From NCBI RefSeq assembly GCF_004214835.1, contig NZ_PIQJ01000001.1, forward strand, positions 496,001 to 560,000: a stretch of 64,000 bases of DNA, read 5' to 3'. The stretch is from Pseudidiomarina tainanensis. Lineage in GTDB: Bacteria; Pseudomonadota; Gammaproteobacteria; Enterobacterales; Alteromonadaceae. The notes beneath the pieces are model-generated. The model made no database searches and was not told the DNA's origin. It saw only the letters and a list, made by a program, of their open reading frames with translations. Both the position numbers and the translations under genes were made by a program. Shown here piece by piece: positions 54,413-63,385 of this stretch. Position 1 is the first letter of the stretch; each line of letters starts with the position of its first letter.

Positions 54413-55213
54413 ATGCATCCGATGTTAAACATAGCGGTGCGCGCAGCGCGTGCGGCCGGCAAAATTTTAGTCAAAAACTTTGGCGTAGAAGTTGACCTTA
54501 ACGTTCAAACAAAAAGCCAAAATGATTTCGTCACTGAAATCGATAAAGCGGCTGAAAGTGCCATCATTCGCACCATTCAAAAAGCCTACCCAGATCACTC
54601 CTTCTTAGCAGAAGAAAGCGGTGAAGTGGTTGGCAAAGATAGCGACCATCAGTGGATTATTGACCCACTCGACGGCACCACCAATTACCTGCGCGGTATT
54701 CCTCACTTCGCCATTTCAATCGCCTATTTATTCAAAGGGGTTGTGCACGCAGCGGTCATTTATGACCCGCTACGCGAAGAACTATTCACGGCCACCAAAG
54801 GCCAAGGCGCTCAGCTTAACGGCAAGCGTTTGCGCGTCACCAAACAGCGCGACCTCAACGGTGCTTTATTAGCAACCGGCTTCCCATTCAAACGCAAAGA
54901 CATGACCAAAGATTATCTGGCGGTATTCGCATCGCTATTTGAGCACACCGCGGACATGCGTCGTGACGGTTCAGCAGCGTTAGATCTTGCTTACGTTGCC
55001 AACGGTCGTATCGACGGTTTCTGGGAATTCAGCCTGAAGCCGTGGGACATCGCCGCCGGTCAATTGATCGTGCGTGAAGCAGGCGGTATCGTGACTGACT
55101 TCTCGGGCGGTCATAGCTTTATGCGCAGTGGTCACGTGGTTGCGGGTAATCCGAAAGTGGTGCAGCACTTGTTAACCAAAGCCCGCCCGCACTTACCTGA
55201 ATCACTTCGTTAA
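54413..55213 (+). CDS. suhB: Inositol-1-monophosphatase SuhB
   Basis: 266 residues. Metal-dependent phosphatase motifs: FLAEESGE, IDPLDGTTNYLRGIPHFAISIA and the C-terminal PWDIAAGQLIVREAGG. In E. coli SuhB also joins the rRNA antitermination complex. It precedes trmJ and the isc operon, the E. coli order. It has its own strong promoter; the TAA is followed 4 bp later by a class A repeat. Confidence 0.95.
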   Translation: MHPMLNIAVRAARAAGKILVKNFGVEVDLNVQTKSQNDFVTEIDKAAESAIIRTIQKAYPDHSFLAEESGEVVGKDSDHQWIIDPLDGTTNYLRGIPHFAISIAYLFKGVVHAAVIYDPLREELFTATKGQGAQLNGKRLRVTKQRDLNGALLATGFPFKRKDMTKDYLAVFASLFEHTADMRRDGSAALDLAYVANGRIDGFWEFSLKPWDIAAGQLIVREAGGIVTDFSGGHSFMRSGHVVAGNPKVVQHLLTKARPHLPESLR

Positions 55214-55216
55214 GAG

Positions 55217-55306
55217 CAAAAACGATATTAGCACTTGGATATTAGATATTAGCGCTGTGATAGGCTTTTTCTAATATCCAATATCGAATAGCTAATATCG
55301 AAGTTG
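55217..55306. repeat. Class A heptamer inverted-repeat element, copy 10
   Basis: Frame CAAAAACG (55217-55224) and CGAAGTTG (55299-55306). Left heptamers ATATTAG, CACTTGG, ATATTAG, ATATTAG; right CTAATAT, CCAATAT, CGAATAG, CTAATAT. It lies between suhB and trmJ and ends 12 bp before the trmJ ATG. Confidence 0.93.
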
Positions 55307-55317
55307 GGGTTTAAGTC

Positions 55318-56034
55318 ATGCTGGAAAAAATTCGAATTGTGCTAGTCAACACCAGCCACACCGGTAACATCGGTTCCGTGGCTCGCGCCATGAAAACCAT
55401 GGGGCTAAGCGAACTTTATCTCGTCGACCCAGTGCAGGAGCCGGATAGTCATGCATCGGCACTTGCCGCTGGCGCGACCGATGTGTTGTATAACGCGAAG
55501 ATCGTAAGCACGCTAAGCGAAGCAATTGCGGATTGCGGTTTAGTGGTAGGTACCAGTGCCCGTAACCGAACATTAGATTGGCCATTGTTGGGCCCGCGAG
55601 AAGCGGCTGCCAAAGTGTTAGCGGAAGCGCCGAATTATCCGGCGGCGATGGTGTTTGGCCGCGAAAGCAGTGGCTTAACCAACGAAGAATTACAGCAGTG
55701 CACACACCATGTGCATATTCCATCGAATCCTGATTACAGCTCGTTGAACCTTGCCATGGCGGTGCAAACGTTGGCGTACGAAGTGCGGATGCAATTTTTA
55801 GAAGCCGACACGCAACCAGACCGTGAGCAAAGTGAGTACCCACTCGCTGAAGATCTGGAGCGCTTCTATGTGCACCTTGAAGAAACCTTAGGCGAAACGG
55901 GCTTTATCATCAAAAACCACCCCGGTCAGGTGATGGCAAAGCTACGTCGATTGTTTAATCGGGCGCGCCCAGAATCAGCGGAACTCAATATCCTGCGCGG
56001 CATCCTGACTTCAATCGACAAGAAAATAAAGTAG
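55318..56034 (+). CDS. trmJ: tRNA (cytidine/uridine-2'-O)-methyltransferase TrmJ
   Basis: 238 residues, SPOUT-class (trefoil-knot) enzyme that methylates position 32 of several tRNAs. N-terminus [23 protein letters not shown] and the knot motifs [13 protein letters not shown] and [17 protein letters not shown] are typical. ATG at 55318 directly follows the class A repeat end. The TAG stop (56032-56034) belongs to a class C palindrome. Upstream of iscR as in E. coli. Confidence 0.95.
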   Translation: MLEKIRIVLVNTSHTGNIGSVARAMKTMGLSELYLVDPVQEPDSHASALAAGATDVLYNAKIVSTLSEAIADCGLVVGTSARNRTLDWPLLGPREAAAKVLAEAPNYPAAMVFGRESSGLTNEELQQCTHHVHIPSNPDYSSLNLAMAVQTLAYEVRMQFLEADTQPDREQSEYPLAEDLERFYVHLEETLGETGFIIKNHPGQVMAKLRRLFNRARPESAELNILRGILTSIDKKIK

Positions 56035-56177
56035 CCCGGCGTTCCACGCCGGGACGCCGCAGGCGGTAATTGTCTGGTCATAAATATGACCTGATAACAG
56101 GCAATAATTTGAGAGCATCGCCTGATAACAGGCAATAACGACGCTGCGCGCCACCCGGCGTGAAACGCCGGGCTACG
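56031..56177. repeat. Two class C palindromes in opposite orientation with an internal 18-bp direct repeat
   Basis: A forward copy (56031-56068) and a reverse copy (56141-56177) face each other. Between them the 18-mer CCTGATAACAGGCAATAA occurs at 56090-56107 and 56121-56138. The small palindrome TATTAGCGAC-TTTG-TCGCTAATA follows (56180-56202). Confidence 0.86.
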
Positions 56178-56198
56178 GTATTAGCGACTTTGTCGCTA

Positions 56199-56231
56199 AT
56201 ACTTGACTAAAACACTCGGGAATGGCAAAAT
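56199..56231 (+). promoter_or_regulatory. isc promoter with a type 1 IscR operator
   Basis: Promoter TTGACT (56203-56208), 17 bp, CAAAAT (56226-56231). The overlapping stretch 56199-56223 begins ATACTTGAC and ends ACTCGGGAAT, closely matching the type 1 IscR site of the E. coli iscR promoter. Autorepression by 2Fe-2S IscR is therefore very likely. Confidence 0.85.
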
Positions 56232-56262
56232 TGTGGCCTAACTAAATGGAGGCAACACCGCT

Positions 56263-56745
56263 ATGCGCTTAACCTCAAAAGGCCGTTACGCCGTTACCGC
56301 GATGATTGATGTCGCGCTACATACAGAACAAGGTCCAGTACCGTTGGCAGATATCTCTGAACGCCAAGGTATTTCGCTGAGTTATCTTGAACAATTATTT
56401 GCGCGCTTGCGTAAACAAGGTCTGGTAAGCAGTGTACGCGGACCAGGTGGCGGTTATCGTTTAGGCTTAGAAGCCCATCAAATTTCAATTAGTGCTGTCA
56501 TTCAAGCGGTGGATGAAAGCATTGATGCCACGCGCTGCCAAGGTAAAGGCGGCTGCCAAGGCGGAAGTCGGTGTCTGACGCATTCGTTATGGACCGACTT
56601 GAGTGAACGTATCGAAGATTTTCTGGCTAACATCACGTTGGCAGAGCTGGTCAAGCAAGAAGACATTGCGCAAGTGGCCTTACGCCAAAACAAGATAATT
56701 TCCGACCAGAAAAAACGCGAAAACCAAATTGCATTGAGCCAGTAA
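56263..56745 (+). CDS. iscR: Fe-S cluster regulator IscR
   Basis: 160 residues. Rrf2-family winged helix ([20 protein letters not shown], then [18 protein letters not shown]) and the three cluster cysteines at Cys92, Cys98 and Cys104, exactly as in E. coli. The 2Fe-2S form represses the isc operon through the type 1 site upstream. It is followed 25 bp later by iscS. Confidence 0.97.
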   Translation: MRLTSKGRYAVTAMIDVALHTEQGPVPLADISERQGISLSYLEQLFARLRKQGLVSSVRGPGGGYRLGLEAHQISISAVIQAVDESIDATRCQGKGGCQGGSRCLTHSLWTDLSERIEDFLANITLAELVKQEDIAQVALRQNKIISDQKKRENQIALSQ

Positions 56746-56770
56746 GCAGTCTGGCAAGAGGAGTAGCTTG

Positions 56771-57985
56771 ATGAAATTACCGATTTATTTTGATTATGCA
56801 GCAACCACACCGGTTGATCCGCGTGTTGCTGAGAAAATGATGCAGTTCCTGACCCCAGACGGGCAATTCGGTAACCCAGCATCGCGTTCGCATCGCTTCG
56901 GTTGGCAAGCTGAAGAGGCGGTTGATATTGCCCGTAATCAAGTCGCAGAACTCATCAACGCAGACCCGCGTGAAATCGTATTCACCTCAGGTGCGACTGA
57001 ATCTGACAACCTTGCGATTAAAGGTGCAGCAGAGTTCTACAGCAAAAAAGGTAAGCACATCATTACCATTAAAACCGAGCACAAAGCGGTATTGGACACT
57101 TGCCGTCAAATGGAACGCGAAGGTTTCGAAGTAACTTACCTAGATGTGCAAGAAGACGGTTTGATTAACATCGACGCATTCAAAGCCGCACTGCGTGAAG
57201 ACACGGTGCTGGTAAGTGTCATGCACGTTAACAACGAAATCGGCGTGATTCAAGATATCGAAACCATCGGTAACTTGTGTCGTGCCAACAAAACGATTTT
57301 CCACGTGGACGGTGCGCAAAGCTGCGGCAAAATTGATGTCGACATGGAAAAATTGCCAGTCGACTTATTTAGTATTTCAGCGCACAAAATGTATGGCCCG
57401 AAAGGCATTGGTGCGTTGTACGTGCGTCGTAAGCCACGGGTGCGCTTGAATGCTCAAATGCACGGCGGCGGTCATGAGCGTGGTATGCGTTCAGGCACAT
57501 TAGCGACACACCAAATCGTTGGCTTCGGTGAAGCAGCGCGCATTGCGAAAGAAGAGATGGCTGCCGAAAGCGAGCGTTTCAGAATGCTCCACGACCGTTT
57601 GTGGAACGGTGTAAAAGATATCGAAGAAGTATATGTGAACGGCAACCAAGAACATGCGGTGCCGCACATTTTCAACATCAGCTTTAACTTCGTTGAAGGC
57701 GAGAGCTTGATCATGGCATTGAAAGACTTAGCGGTATCATCAGGTTCTGCCTGTACCTCAGCAAGTCTTGAGCCGTCGTACGTATTACGTGCGTTAGGGC
57801 GCAACGATGAGTTAGCGCACAGCTCAATTCGCTTTAGCTTCGGTCGTTTCACCACCGAGGAAGAAGTGGATTACGCCATTAAGCAAATTAATAATTCAAT
57901 TGGTCGTCTACGCGACATGTCACCCCTTTGGGAAATGTACAAAGACGGCGTCGATCTAACCAAGGTCGAATGGGTGGCACACTAA
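56771..57985 (+). CDS. iscS: Cysteine desulfurase IscS
   Basis: 404 residues. PLP enzyme that moves cysteine sulphur to IscU and other acceptors. PLP-lysine block [18 protein letters not shown], the catalytic cysteine loop [13 protein letters not shown] near residue 328, and C-terminus ending KVEWVAH as in the family. ATG at 56771 ([16 protein letters not shown]), with GAGGAG upstream, rather than the TTG at 56768. It is also the likely sulphur source for csdE. Confidence 0.97.
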   Translation: MKLPIYFDYAATTPVDPRVAEKMMQFLTPDGQFGNPASRSHRFGWQAEEAVDIARNQVAELINADPREIVFTSGATESDNLAIKGAAEFYSKKGKHIITIKTEHKAVLDTCRQMEREGFEVTYLDVQEDGLINIDAFKAALREDTVLVSVMHVNNEIGVIQDIETIGNLCRANKTIFHVDGAQSCGKIDVDMEKLPVDLFSISAHKMYGPKGIGALYVRRKPRVRLNAQMHGGGHERGMRSGTLATHQIVGFGEAARIAKEEMAAESERFRMLHDRLWNGVKDIEEVYVNGNQEHAVPHIFNISFNFVEGESLIMALKDLAVSSGSACTSASLEPSYVLRALGRNDELAHSSIRFSFGRFTTEEEVDYAIKQINNSIGRLRDMSPLWEMYKDGVDLTKVEWVAH

Positions 57986-58000
57986 AAGAGGTAACACGGT

Positions 58001-58384
58001 ATGGCATATAGCGAAAAAGTAATCGACCATTATGAGAACCCGCGTAACGTAGGCGCGTTCGACAAAAACGACCCATCAATTGCAACCGGTATGGTTGGCG
58101 CACCAGCTTGTGGTGACGTGATGAAATTGCAATTGAAAATTAACGACGACGGCATCATTGAAGATGCAAAATTCAAAACCTACGGCTGTGGTTCTGCAAT
58201 CGCTTCAAGCTCGCTGGTCACCGAATGGGTGAAGGGTAAGTCTATTGCGGAAGCGGAGCAATTGAAGAACACGCAAATTGCTGAAGAGTTAGCGTTGCCA
58301 CCAGTGAAGATTCACTGCTCAATCTTGGCTGAAGACGCAATCAAAGCAGCAATTGCTGACTACAAAAAGAAACACGCAGGTTAA
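58001..58384 (+). CDS. iscU: Iron-sulphur scaffold IscU
   Basis: 127 residues. Scaffold on which 2Fe-2S clusters are assembled. The three cluster cysteines are at Cys37, Cys63 and Cys106, and the HscA recognition motif LPPVK is at 99-103. Starts 15 bp after iscS. Standard isc order. Confidence 0.97.
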   Translation: MAYSEKVIDHYENPRNVGAFDKNDPSIATGMVGAPACGDVMKLQLKINDDGIIEDAKFKTYGCGSAIASSSLVTEWVKGKSIAEAEQLKNTQIAEELALPPVKIHCSILAEDAIKAAIADYKKKHAG

Positions 58385-58396
58385 TTGGGTTCACAA

Positions 58397-58720
58397 ATGG
58401 CAATTACCATAACTGAAGCAGCGGCGCAGCGTGCCCGTTCGTTTCTGGAACAACGCGGTAAAGGTGTTGGTATCCGCTTAGGTGTAAAAACCACCGGATG
58501 CTCCGGCCTTGCCTACGTGATGGAATTTGTTGATGAAGTCGACGATACCGACACCATCATTGAAGACAAAGGCGTGAACATTGTCATAGATGGCAAGAGC
58601 TTGGTTTATCTCGATGGCACCGAAATCGACTTCGTCAAAGAAGGCCTAAACGAAGGCTTCGAATTCCGTAATCCGAACGCCAAAGGCGAATGTGGTTGCG
58701 GCGAGAGCTTCAACGTTTAA
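58397..58720 (+). CDS. iscA: Iron-sulphur carrier IscA
   Basis: 107 residues. A-type carrier with conserved cysteines Cys35, Cys99 and Cys101 (KTTGCSG and ECGCGESF). The ATG at 58397 gives [17 protein letters not shown], the family N-terminus; the upstream TTG at 58385 is a poorer choice. Starts 12 bp after the iscU stop. Confidence 0.96.
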   Translation: MAITITEAAAQRARSFLEQRGKGVGIRLGVKTTGCSGLAYVMEFVDEVDDTDTIIEDKGVNIVIDGKSLVYLDGTEIDFVKEGLNEGFEFRNPNAKGECGCGESFNV

Positions 58721-58730
58721 CAGGTAAAAA

Positions 58731-59234
58731 ATGAATCATTTTGAACTGTTTGATATGCCCGCCGCATTCAATTTGGATGCGGCGGAATTACAACAGCGCT
58801 ACCGAAAACTACAACAAACCATGCATCCCGATCGCTTTGCTAACGGCAGCGAGCGCGATAAGTTGATGGCAGTACAACGTACTTCCCAACTTAATGATGC
58901 GTATCAAACCTTGCGTTCACCGCTGTCGCGCGCTGAGTATTTACTCGAGCTACGTGGCATTGAACTCGCCCATGAGCAAACCACCTTGCAAGACCCTGAG
59001 TTTCTCATGGCGCAAATGGAATGGCGCGAGCGCATTGAAGAAGTTGATGATTTTGATTCGCTTGACGCGGCCTACAAAGATTTGCAAGAGCAGATGCGTG
59101 ATTTGCAATCAGAGCTTGAACAGCAGCTGAATAGTGATGCCAATGACAAGGCAGCAAATACGGTGCGTAAGTTGAAGTTTATGCACAAACTGCACCACGA
59201 ACTCGAACAGATTGAAGAGCGAATTCGATATTAG
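58731..59234 (+). CDS. hscB: Fe-S assembly co-chaperone HscB
   Basis: 167 residues. J-domain protein: HPD motif at residues 32-34 within QQTMHPDRFANGSERDK, and a three-helix C-terminal domain that binds IscU and HscA (residues about 80-165). It recruits IscU to HscA. The final Arg-Tyr and TAG are read from a class A element that separates it from hscA, whereas the genes usually abut. Confidence 0.95.
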   Translation: MNHFELFDMPAAFNLDAAELQQRYRKLQQTMHPDRFANGSERDKLMAVQRTSQLNDAYQTLRSPLSRAEYLLELRGIELAHEQTTLQDPEFLMAQMEWRERIEEVDDFDSLDAAYKDLQEQMRDLQSELEQQLNSDANDKAANTVRKLKFMHKLHHELEQIEERIRY

Positions 59235-59312
59235 CCGTTAGATATTAGGTATTAGATCTGATGTTTAGCGCTTTTTCTAATATCCAATATCTAATAGCTA
59301 ATATCGCTCTTG
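59220..59312. repeat. Class A heptamer inverted-repeat element, copy 11, inside the isc operon
   Basis: Frame CGAATTCG (59220-59227) and CGCTCTTG (59305-59312). Left heptamers ATATTAG, CCGTTAG, ATATTAG, GTATTAG; right CTAATAT, CCAATAT, CTAATAG, CTAATAT. It lies between hscB and hscA within an operon, so it is transcribed as part of the isc mRNA. Confidence 0.94.
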
Positions 59313-59333
59313 TAATTTAAAAAGAGGTTTTAA

Positions 59334-61280
59334 ATGGCTTTACTACAAATTGCGGAGCCGGGCCAAAGCACCGCCCCCCACCAACATCGACTTGCCGCCG
59401 GCATCGACCTAGGCACCACCAACTCATTGGTTGCCAGCGTTCGCAGTGGCGAAGCCAAAGTGTTGCGTGACGAGCAAGACCGCGCCATTTTACCGTCCGT
59501 TGTTTATTACGGTCCCGATGAAGTATTGACTGGGCACGAAGCACTGGCGAAGCATGCTGACAAAAGCATTGAAACCGAAAACACCATCGTTTCTGTGAAA
59601 CGTTTTATCGGCCGTACGATTGCCGATGTGCAAAAGAATTTCTCGAATTTACCGTATCGCATGAGCGAAACGGACAACGGTGTACCGGTGTTCCACACTG
59701 CTGCTGGTGAAAAAAATGCCGTTGAAGTATCAGCCGATATCTTGCGCACTTTAGCCGCGCGTGCCGAAGCTTCATTAGGCGGTGAACTGACGGGCGTCGT
59801 TATCACCGTCCCAGCCTATTTTGATGATGCACAACGTCAAAGCACCAAAGATGCAGCGCAATTAGCTGGTTTAAAAGTATTACGTTTATTAAATGAGCCG
59901 ACCGCAGCCGCTGTCGCTTATGGCTTAGATTCTGGCCGCGAAGGTCTGATTGCCGTGTACGATTTAGGCGGCGGTACCTTCGATATTTCTATTCTGCGCC
60001 TGCAAGGCGGTGTGTTCGAAGTATTAGCAACCGGCGGTGACAGTGCCCTTGGTGGCGACGACTTTGACCAACTCATTGTCAATTGGCTCAAGCAAGAGTG
60101 GCAACTACCCGACAACGTCGACGCCCGCACCGAACGCGACCTCGTCAACGCTGCCAAAGCCGCAAAAGAGCAATTGACGGACGTAGCCCGGCGTTCCACG
60201 CCGGGTGGTGCGCAGCACCGTGAATCTCGAATAGATGCAGAAGGTTCGCCGGGTGGTGAAGCCGTCAATATCGAACCAGTCAACGGTGTTGAATCGAAGG
60301 CAGCCATTGCATTGTCTGTTGAAAAATTTAACGAGCTCATCGAGCCATTAGTGCGTCGCACACTCGCAGCTTGCCGTCGCGCGCTAAAAGATGCCGACGT
60401 CAGTGCCGATGAAATCCTCGATGTCGTCATGGTCGGCGGCTCAACCCGCGTGCCACGTATTCGTGAAGCGGTTGGCGAGTTCTTTGGACGTGAGCCATTA
60501 ACCTCCATCGACCCGGACCAAGTTGTGGCAATTGGTGCCGCAGTGCAAGCCGATATCTTAGCTGGCAATAAGCCAGACTCAGACATGCTGTTACTCGATG
60601 TGATTCCGTTATCACTCGGTCTTGAAACCATGGGCGGCTTGGTCGAAAAAGTTGTGGCGCGCAACACCACAATCCCAGTGGCAAAAGCACAAGAATTCAC
60701 CACGTTTAAAGATGGCCAAACCGCCATGATGATCCACGTGGTACAGGGCGAACGTGAGTTAGTCGATGATTGCCGAAGCTTGGCCCGTTTCGTCTTAACC
60801 GACATTCCACCGATGGCAGCGGGCGCCGCACATATTCGGGTAACGTTCCAAGTGGACGCCGACGGTTTGCTAAGCGTTACCGCGATGGAAAAATCGAGCG
60901 GCGTTACCGCATCGGTACAGGTTAAACCTTCTTATGGCTTAGGCGATGATGACATCACCAAAATGATTCAATCATCGATGACCAACGCCAAAGAAGACAT
61001 GGCGGCGCGTATGCTGCGCGAACAGCAAGTGGAAGCCGACCGCGTGTTGGAAGCATTGAGCAGTGCATTAGCCGCAGATGGTGCCTTGTTAAGCGACAGC
61101 GAGCGTCGTGCATTGGATGATGCTATGGAAGCTTTACGTATTGCCCGCAACGGAACTGACACCGACGCCATTGAAAAAGCTATTGAAGCCGTCGATAAAG
61201 CCAGCGATGATTTCGCAGCCCGCCGCATGGACGAGAGCATTCGTAAAGCCCTCTCCGGCAGCAAAGTCGACGAACTGTAG
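59334..61280 (+). CDS. hscA: Fe-S assembly chaperone HscA, with an in-frame class C repeat insertion
   Basis: 648 residues, about 30 longer than E. coli HscA (616). Hsp70-type: [12 protein letters not shown] (phosphate-1), [14 protein letters not shown] (phosphate-2), [17 protein letters not shown] and the substrate-binding domain with [24 protein letters not shown]. From Val284 to about Gly308 the chain is encoded by a class C palindrome ([16 protein letters not shown], then a part-copy), placed after KEQLTD where E. coli has ADSVTV. By comparison with DnaK this is a loop of subdomain IIB of the nucleotide-binding domain. The frame is fully open, and nothing else is damaged, so the protein is probably tolerated as functional. 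Confidence 0.93.
   Translation: MALLQIAEPGQSTAPHQHRLAAGIDLGTTNSLVASVRSGEAKVLRDEQDRAILPSVVYYGPDEVLTGHEALAKHADKSIETENTIVSVKRFIGRTIADVQKNFSNLPYRMSETDNGVPVFHTAAGEKNAVEVSADILRTLAARAEASLGGELTGVVITVPAYFDDAQRQSTKDAAQLAGLKVLRLLNEPTAAAVAYGLDSGREGLIAVYDLGGGTFDISILRLQGGVFEVLATGGDSALGGDDFDQLIVNWLKQEWQLPDNVDARTERDLVNAAKAAKEQLTDVARRSTPGGAQHRESRIDAEGSPGGEAVNIEPVNGVESKAAIALSVEKFNELIEPLVRRTLAACRRALKDADVSADEILDVVMVGGSTRVPRIREAVGEFFGREPLTSIDPDQVVAIGAAVQADILAGNKPDSDMLLLDVIPLSLGLETMGGLVEKVVARNTTIPVAKAQEFTTFKDGQTAMMIHVVQGERELVDDCRSLARFVLTDIPPMAAGAAHIRVTFQVDADGLLSVTAMEKSSGVTASVQVKPSYGLGDDDITKMIQSSMTNAKEDMAARMLREQQVEADRVLEALSSALAADGALLSDSERRALDDAMEALRIARNGTDTDAIEKAIEAVDKASDDFAARRMDESIRKALSGSKVDEL
60183..60261 (+). 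repeat. Class C element inserted within hscA
   Basis: A full copy of GTAGCCCGGCG-TTCCA-CGCCGGG plus GGTGC-GCA-GCACC and tail GTGAATCTCG (60183-60229), followed by a partial copy CGCCGGGTGGTGAAGCC (60245-60261). Read in frame it has no stop, because the GTA of GTAGCC is in phase as Val. Confidence 0.95.
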
Positions 61281-61284
61281 TGCC

Positions 61285-61425
61285 GTAGCCCGGCGTTTTA
61301 CGCCGGGTGGTGCGAAGCACCGTTATAACCGAATTCAAAGCCAATGCTAATTCACCGACACTGCAGGAAAATTTTAGATTAACGGCACGATGTGCCACCC
61401 GGCGTAGAACGCCGGGCTACAAGAG
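61285..61425. repeat. Inverted pair of class C elements between hscA and fdx
   Basis: Forward copy at 61285-61322 (GTAGCCCGGCG-TTTTA-CGCCGGG and GGTGC-GAA-GCACC) and reverse copy at 61385-61421. The two face each other across about 60 bp, so RNA from this gap could form either two local hairpins or one long one. Confidence 0.88.
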
Positions 61426-61434
61426 GTTGCTTTT

Positions 61435-61773
61435 ATGCCGAAGATTATTTTTTTACCGCACGAAGAATTATGTCCAGAAGGCGCAGCCATTGAGGCCGCC
61501 GACGGCGAAACCGTACTAGACGTTGCGTTACGCAACGGCATCGGCATCGAACATGCCTGCGAGAAAGTGTGCGCCTGCACCACCTGTCACGTTTACATTC
61601 GTGAAGGCATGGATTCGTTGAATGAAATCGAAGAAAACGAAGACGATATGCTGGACAAAGCCTGGGGCCTCGATCCAGATTCACGCTTAAGCTGCCAAGC
61701 GCGCGTGGACGGCGAAGATCTTGTAGTTGAAATACCCAAGTACAGCATTAACCACGCCAAAGAAAATCACTAA
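61435..61773 (+). CDS. fdx: 2Fe-2S ferredoxin of the isc operon
   Basis: 112 residues. Adrenodoxin-type ferredoxin that gives electrons during cluster assembly. The four ligands are at Cys42, Cys48, Cys51 and Cys87, the same positions as in E. coli Fdx. Acidic C-terminal half. AGAGG precedes the ATG. It closes the isc operon; the usual next gene iscX is not present before the second hipBA. Confidence 0.96.
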   Translation: MPKIIFLPHEELCPEGAAIEAADGETVLDVALRNGIGIEHACEKVCACTTCHVYIREGMDSLNEIEENEDDMLDKAWGLDPDSRLSCQARVDGEDLVVEIPKYSINHAKENH

Positions 61774-61779
61774 GTAAGT

Positions 61780-61811
61780 GGGGTGCAGTCCAAGGACTGC
61801 ACCCCTCCTTT
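61780..61811 (+). repeat. 30-bp palindrome, left flank of hipBA module 2
   Basis: Arms GGTGCAGTCC and GGACTGCACC separated by AA, followed by CCTCCTTT. The 30 bases 61782-61811 recur identically at 63386-63415 on the other side of hipBA. As a strong hairpin with a short T run it may also terminate the isc transcript. Confidence 0.93.
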
Positions 61812-61834
61812 CGCACCCTCCTCCCGCTCAAAAC

Positions 61835-61898
61835 TTGCACGATTTTAATTTATCCACCATAATTCATTTATTAGCTATTTATCGATGATATTTGGTGG
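61835..61898 (+). promoter_or_regulatory. Promoter and putative HipB operator of hipBA module 2
   Basis: TTGCAC (61835-61840), 17 bp, CATAAT (61858-61863). Inverted half-sites CCACCA (61854-61859) and TGGTGG (61893-61898) flank the start region; the first overlaps the -10. This arrangement suits autorepression by HipB. Confidence 0.7.
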
Positions 61899-61901
61899 TT
61901 T

Positions 61902-62189
61902 ATGAATTCAGAGCAATTCCTGCAATCCGTCGGTGAGTTGATCAAGAAGCACCGCACGCAAACTATGGATCAAGAAGAGTTCGCTAAGCGCTTGGGCTGT
62001 GGCGTGAATACCATTTACCGAATGGAAAACGGGCAGGGCGTGAATGCAATGACGCTCGTATCTGCGCTTGAATTACTCGGCTTGCTGGGAGAATTCACTG
62101 ATGTGGTTGATGAGCAACTCGCGCAAGTAGTCGATGCGCCAGAGCGCAAGCGTCGTAAACCGATCGAGGACTTCTCCAATGATTTCTGA
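61902..62189 (+). CDS. HipB-like antitoxin/XRE regulator (module 2)
   Basis: 95 residues. Helix-turn-helix: TMDQEEFAKRLGCGVNTIYRMENGQ at about 21-45, then VSALELLGLLGEF. Basic C-terminal segment (ERKRRKPIEDF). ATG at 61902 follows GGTGG. It overlaps the hipA start by 11 bp. It is only distantly similar to the HipB of module 1, so the two modules are not recent duplicates. Confidence 0.88.
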   Translation: MNSEQFLQSVGELIKKHRTQTMDQEEFAKRLGCGVNTIYRMENGQGVNAMTLVSALELLGLLGEFTDVVDEQLAQVVDAPERKRRKPIEDFSNDF

Positions 62190-63381
62190 AGCCTACGTGT
62201 TTATTGAAGGCTTGGAGGAAGAGCCAGTCATCTGCGCGAAGTTTCGTTATGACGTGACGCGTAAAGTAGGCCAATTGCGTTACGGAAAGTCATATTTAGC
62301 ACGCAAGGATGCATTCCCGCTTGATCCCATTCACTTGCCACTAAGCCAAGAGATTTTTACCACCAAACTCAACAAAGGTATCTTCGGTGTATTAAGTGAC
62401 GCCGGCGCCGATGCTTGGGGGCGCAAACTCATCTTGCAATTACGCCGAACCAAGCCACAAAACGAGCTCGAGTTCTTGATAGCCGGTGCCACGATGGGTG
62501 TCGGTGCAATAAGCTTTAGTTTGTCGCGTAGCAAAGCAAAGGCGAAGCAATCTCGTAATACGTTGGCAGATTTAGACTTATTGCTACGTGGTAAAAAAGC
62601 GATTCTGAATGCTGAAGACGTCAGTATTGAAGTAAAAAAAGCATTTCAATTCGGCGATTCAATGGGCGGAGCCCGGCCTAAAACACTATTGGTAGATAAC
62701 AATCAGACGTATTTATTGAAGTTTAATAGAGCTGATGATCTTTATAATGTGGCTCGAGTTGAGTACGCCACCATGCAGATGCTAGCAGAGCTCGATGGTG
62801 TTCGCACTGCTGACGTGCGGTTGCTTGAAGGTGAAGAAGATGTGCTGATGGTAAAGCGTTTCGATCGACGACTGGATGGCGAGAGCGAATCAGTATCGCA
62901 TCACTTCATTAGTGCAAACTCGCTATTGATGGACGACCATGTCAACGAGGCAGCATTACGCAGTTGGTATTCCTATGGCGCGCTCGCAGAATTATTGCGT
63001 AAGCACAGTGCGTCAGCAGACGACGCCCCGGAGTTATTCAAGCGCATGGTATTTAACGTGCTGATTGGTAATACCGACGACCATGCACGAAATCATGCCA
63101 TGTTGTGGCATTTACAAGAGCGTCACTGGCGCTTGGCGCCGGCGTATGACGTTCTCCCCATTAGCAATAGCAAAGAGCATGGTTTTGGAATCGGTGATGA
63201 CGGGCGTGCCGGCACGGTGGAAAACGTATTATCGCAGTCGCGTCGTTTTGGCCTACAGCCATATAAAGCTCGGGCGGTTGTGAAAGAGGTACAAGAGTTA
63301 GTCGCAGAATGGCAGGTTTACTTCAAACACCACGGCGTGGGTGCGGGCGACATCGAAATCCTGCGCAGTATTATTAAGTAG
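62179..63381 (+). CDS. HipA-like kinase toxin (module 2)
   Basis: 400 residues, slightly short. ATG at 62179 (MISEAYVFIEGLEEEP); the frame upstream to 62134 lies inside hipB. Motifs: DSMGGARPKTLLV (about 161-173), catalytic GNTDDHARN with Asp300 and Asn305, and PAYDVLP as the metal site. The kinase core is intact. Compared with module 1 the N-subdomain is shorter and the sequences differ widely outside the motifs. The whole module is bounded by identical 30-bp palindromes. Confidence 0.9.
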   Translation: MISEAYVFIEGLEEEPVICAKFRYDVTRKVGQLRYGKSYLARKDAFPLDPIHLPLSQEIFTTKLNKGIFGVLSDAGADAWGRKLILQLRRTKPQNELEFLIAGATMGVGAISFSLSRSKAKAKQSRNTLADLDLLLRGKKAILNAEDVSIEVKKAFQFGDSMGGARPKTLLVDNNQTYLLKFNRADDLYNVARVEYATMQMLAELDGVRTADVRLLEGEEDVLMVKRFDRRLDGESESVSHHFISANSLLMDDHVNEAALRSWYSYGALAELLRKHSASADDAPELFKRMVFNVLIGNTDDHARNHAMLWHLQERHWRLAPAYDVLPISNSKEHGFGIGDDGRAGTVENVLSQSRRFGLQPYKARAVVKEVQELVAEWQVYFKHHGVGAGDIEILRSIIK

Positions 63382-63385
63382 GAGA

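Noticed and set aside
61774..61901. iscX after fdx
   Set aside because: Only the palindrome and the hipBA promoter lie here; no frame of about 66 codons with IscX features is present.
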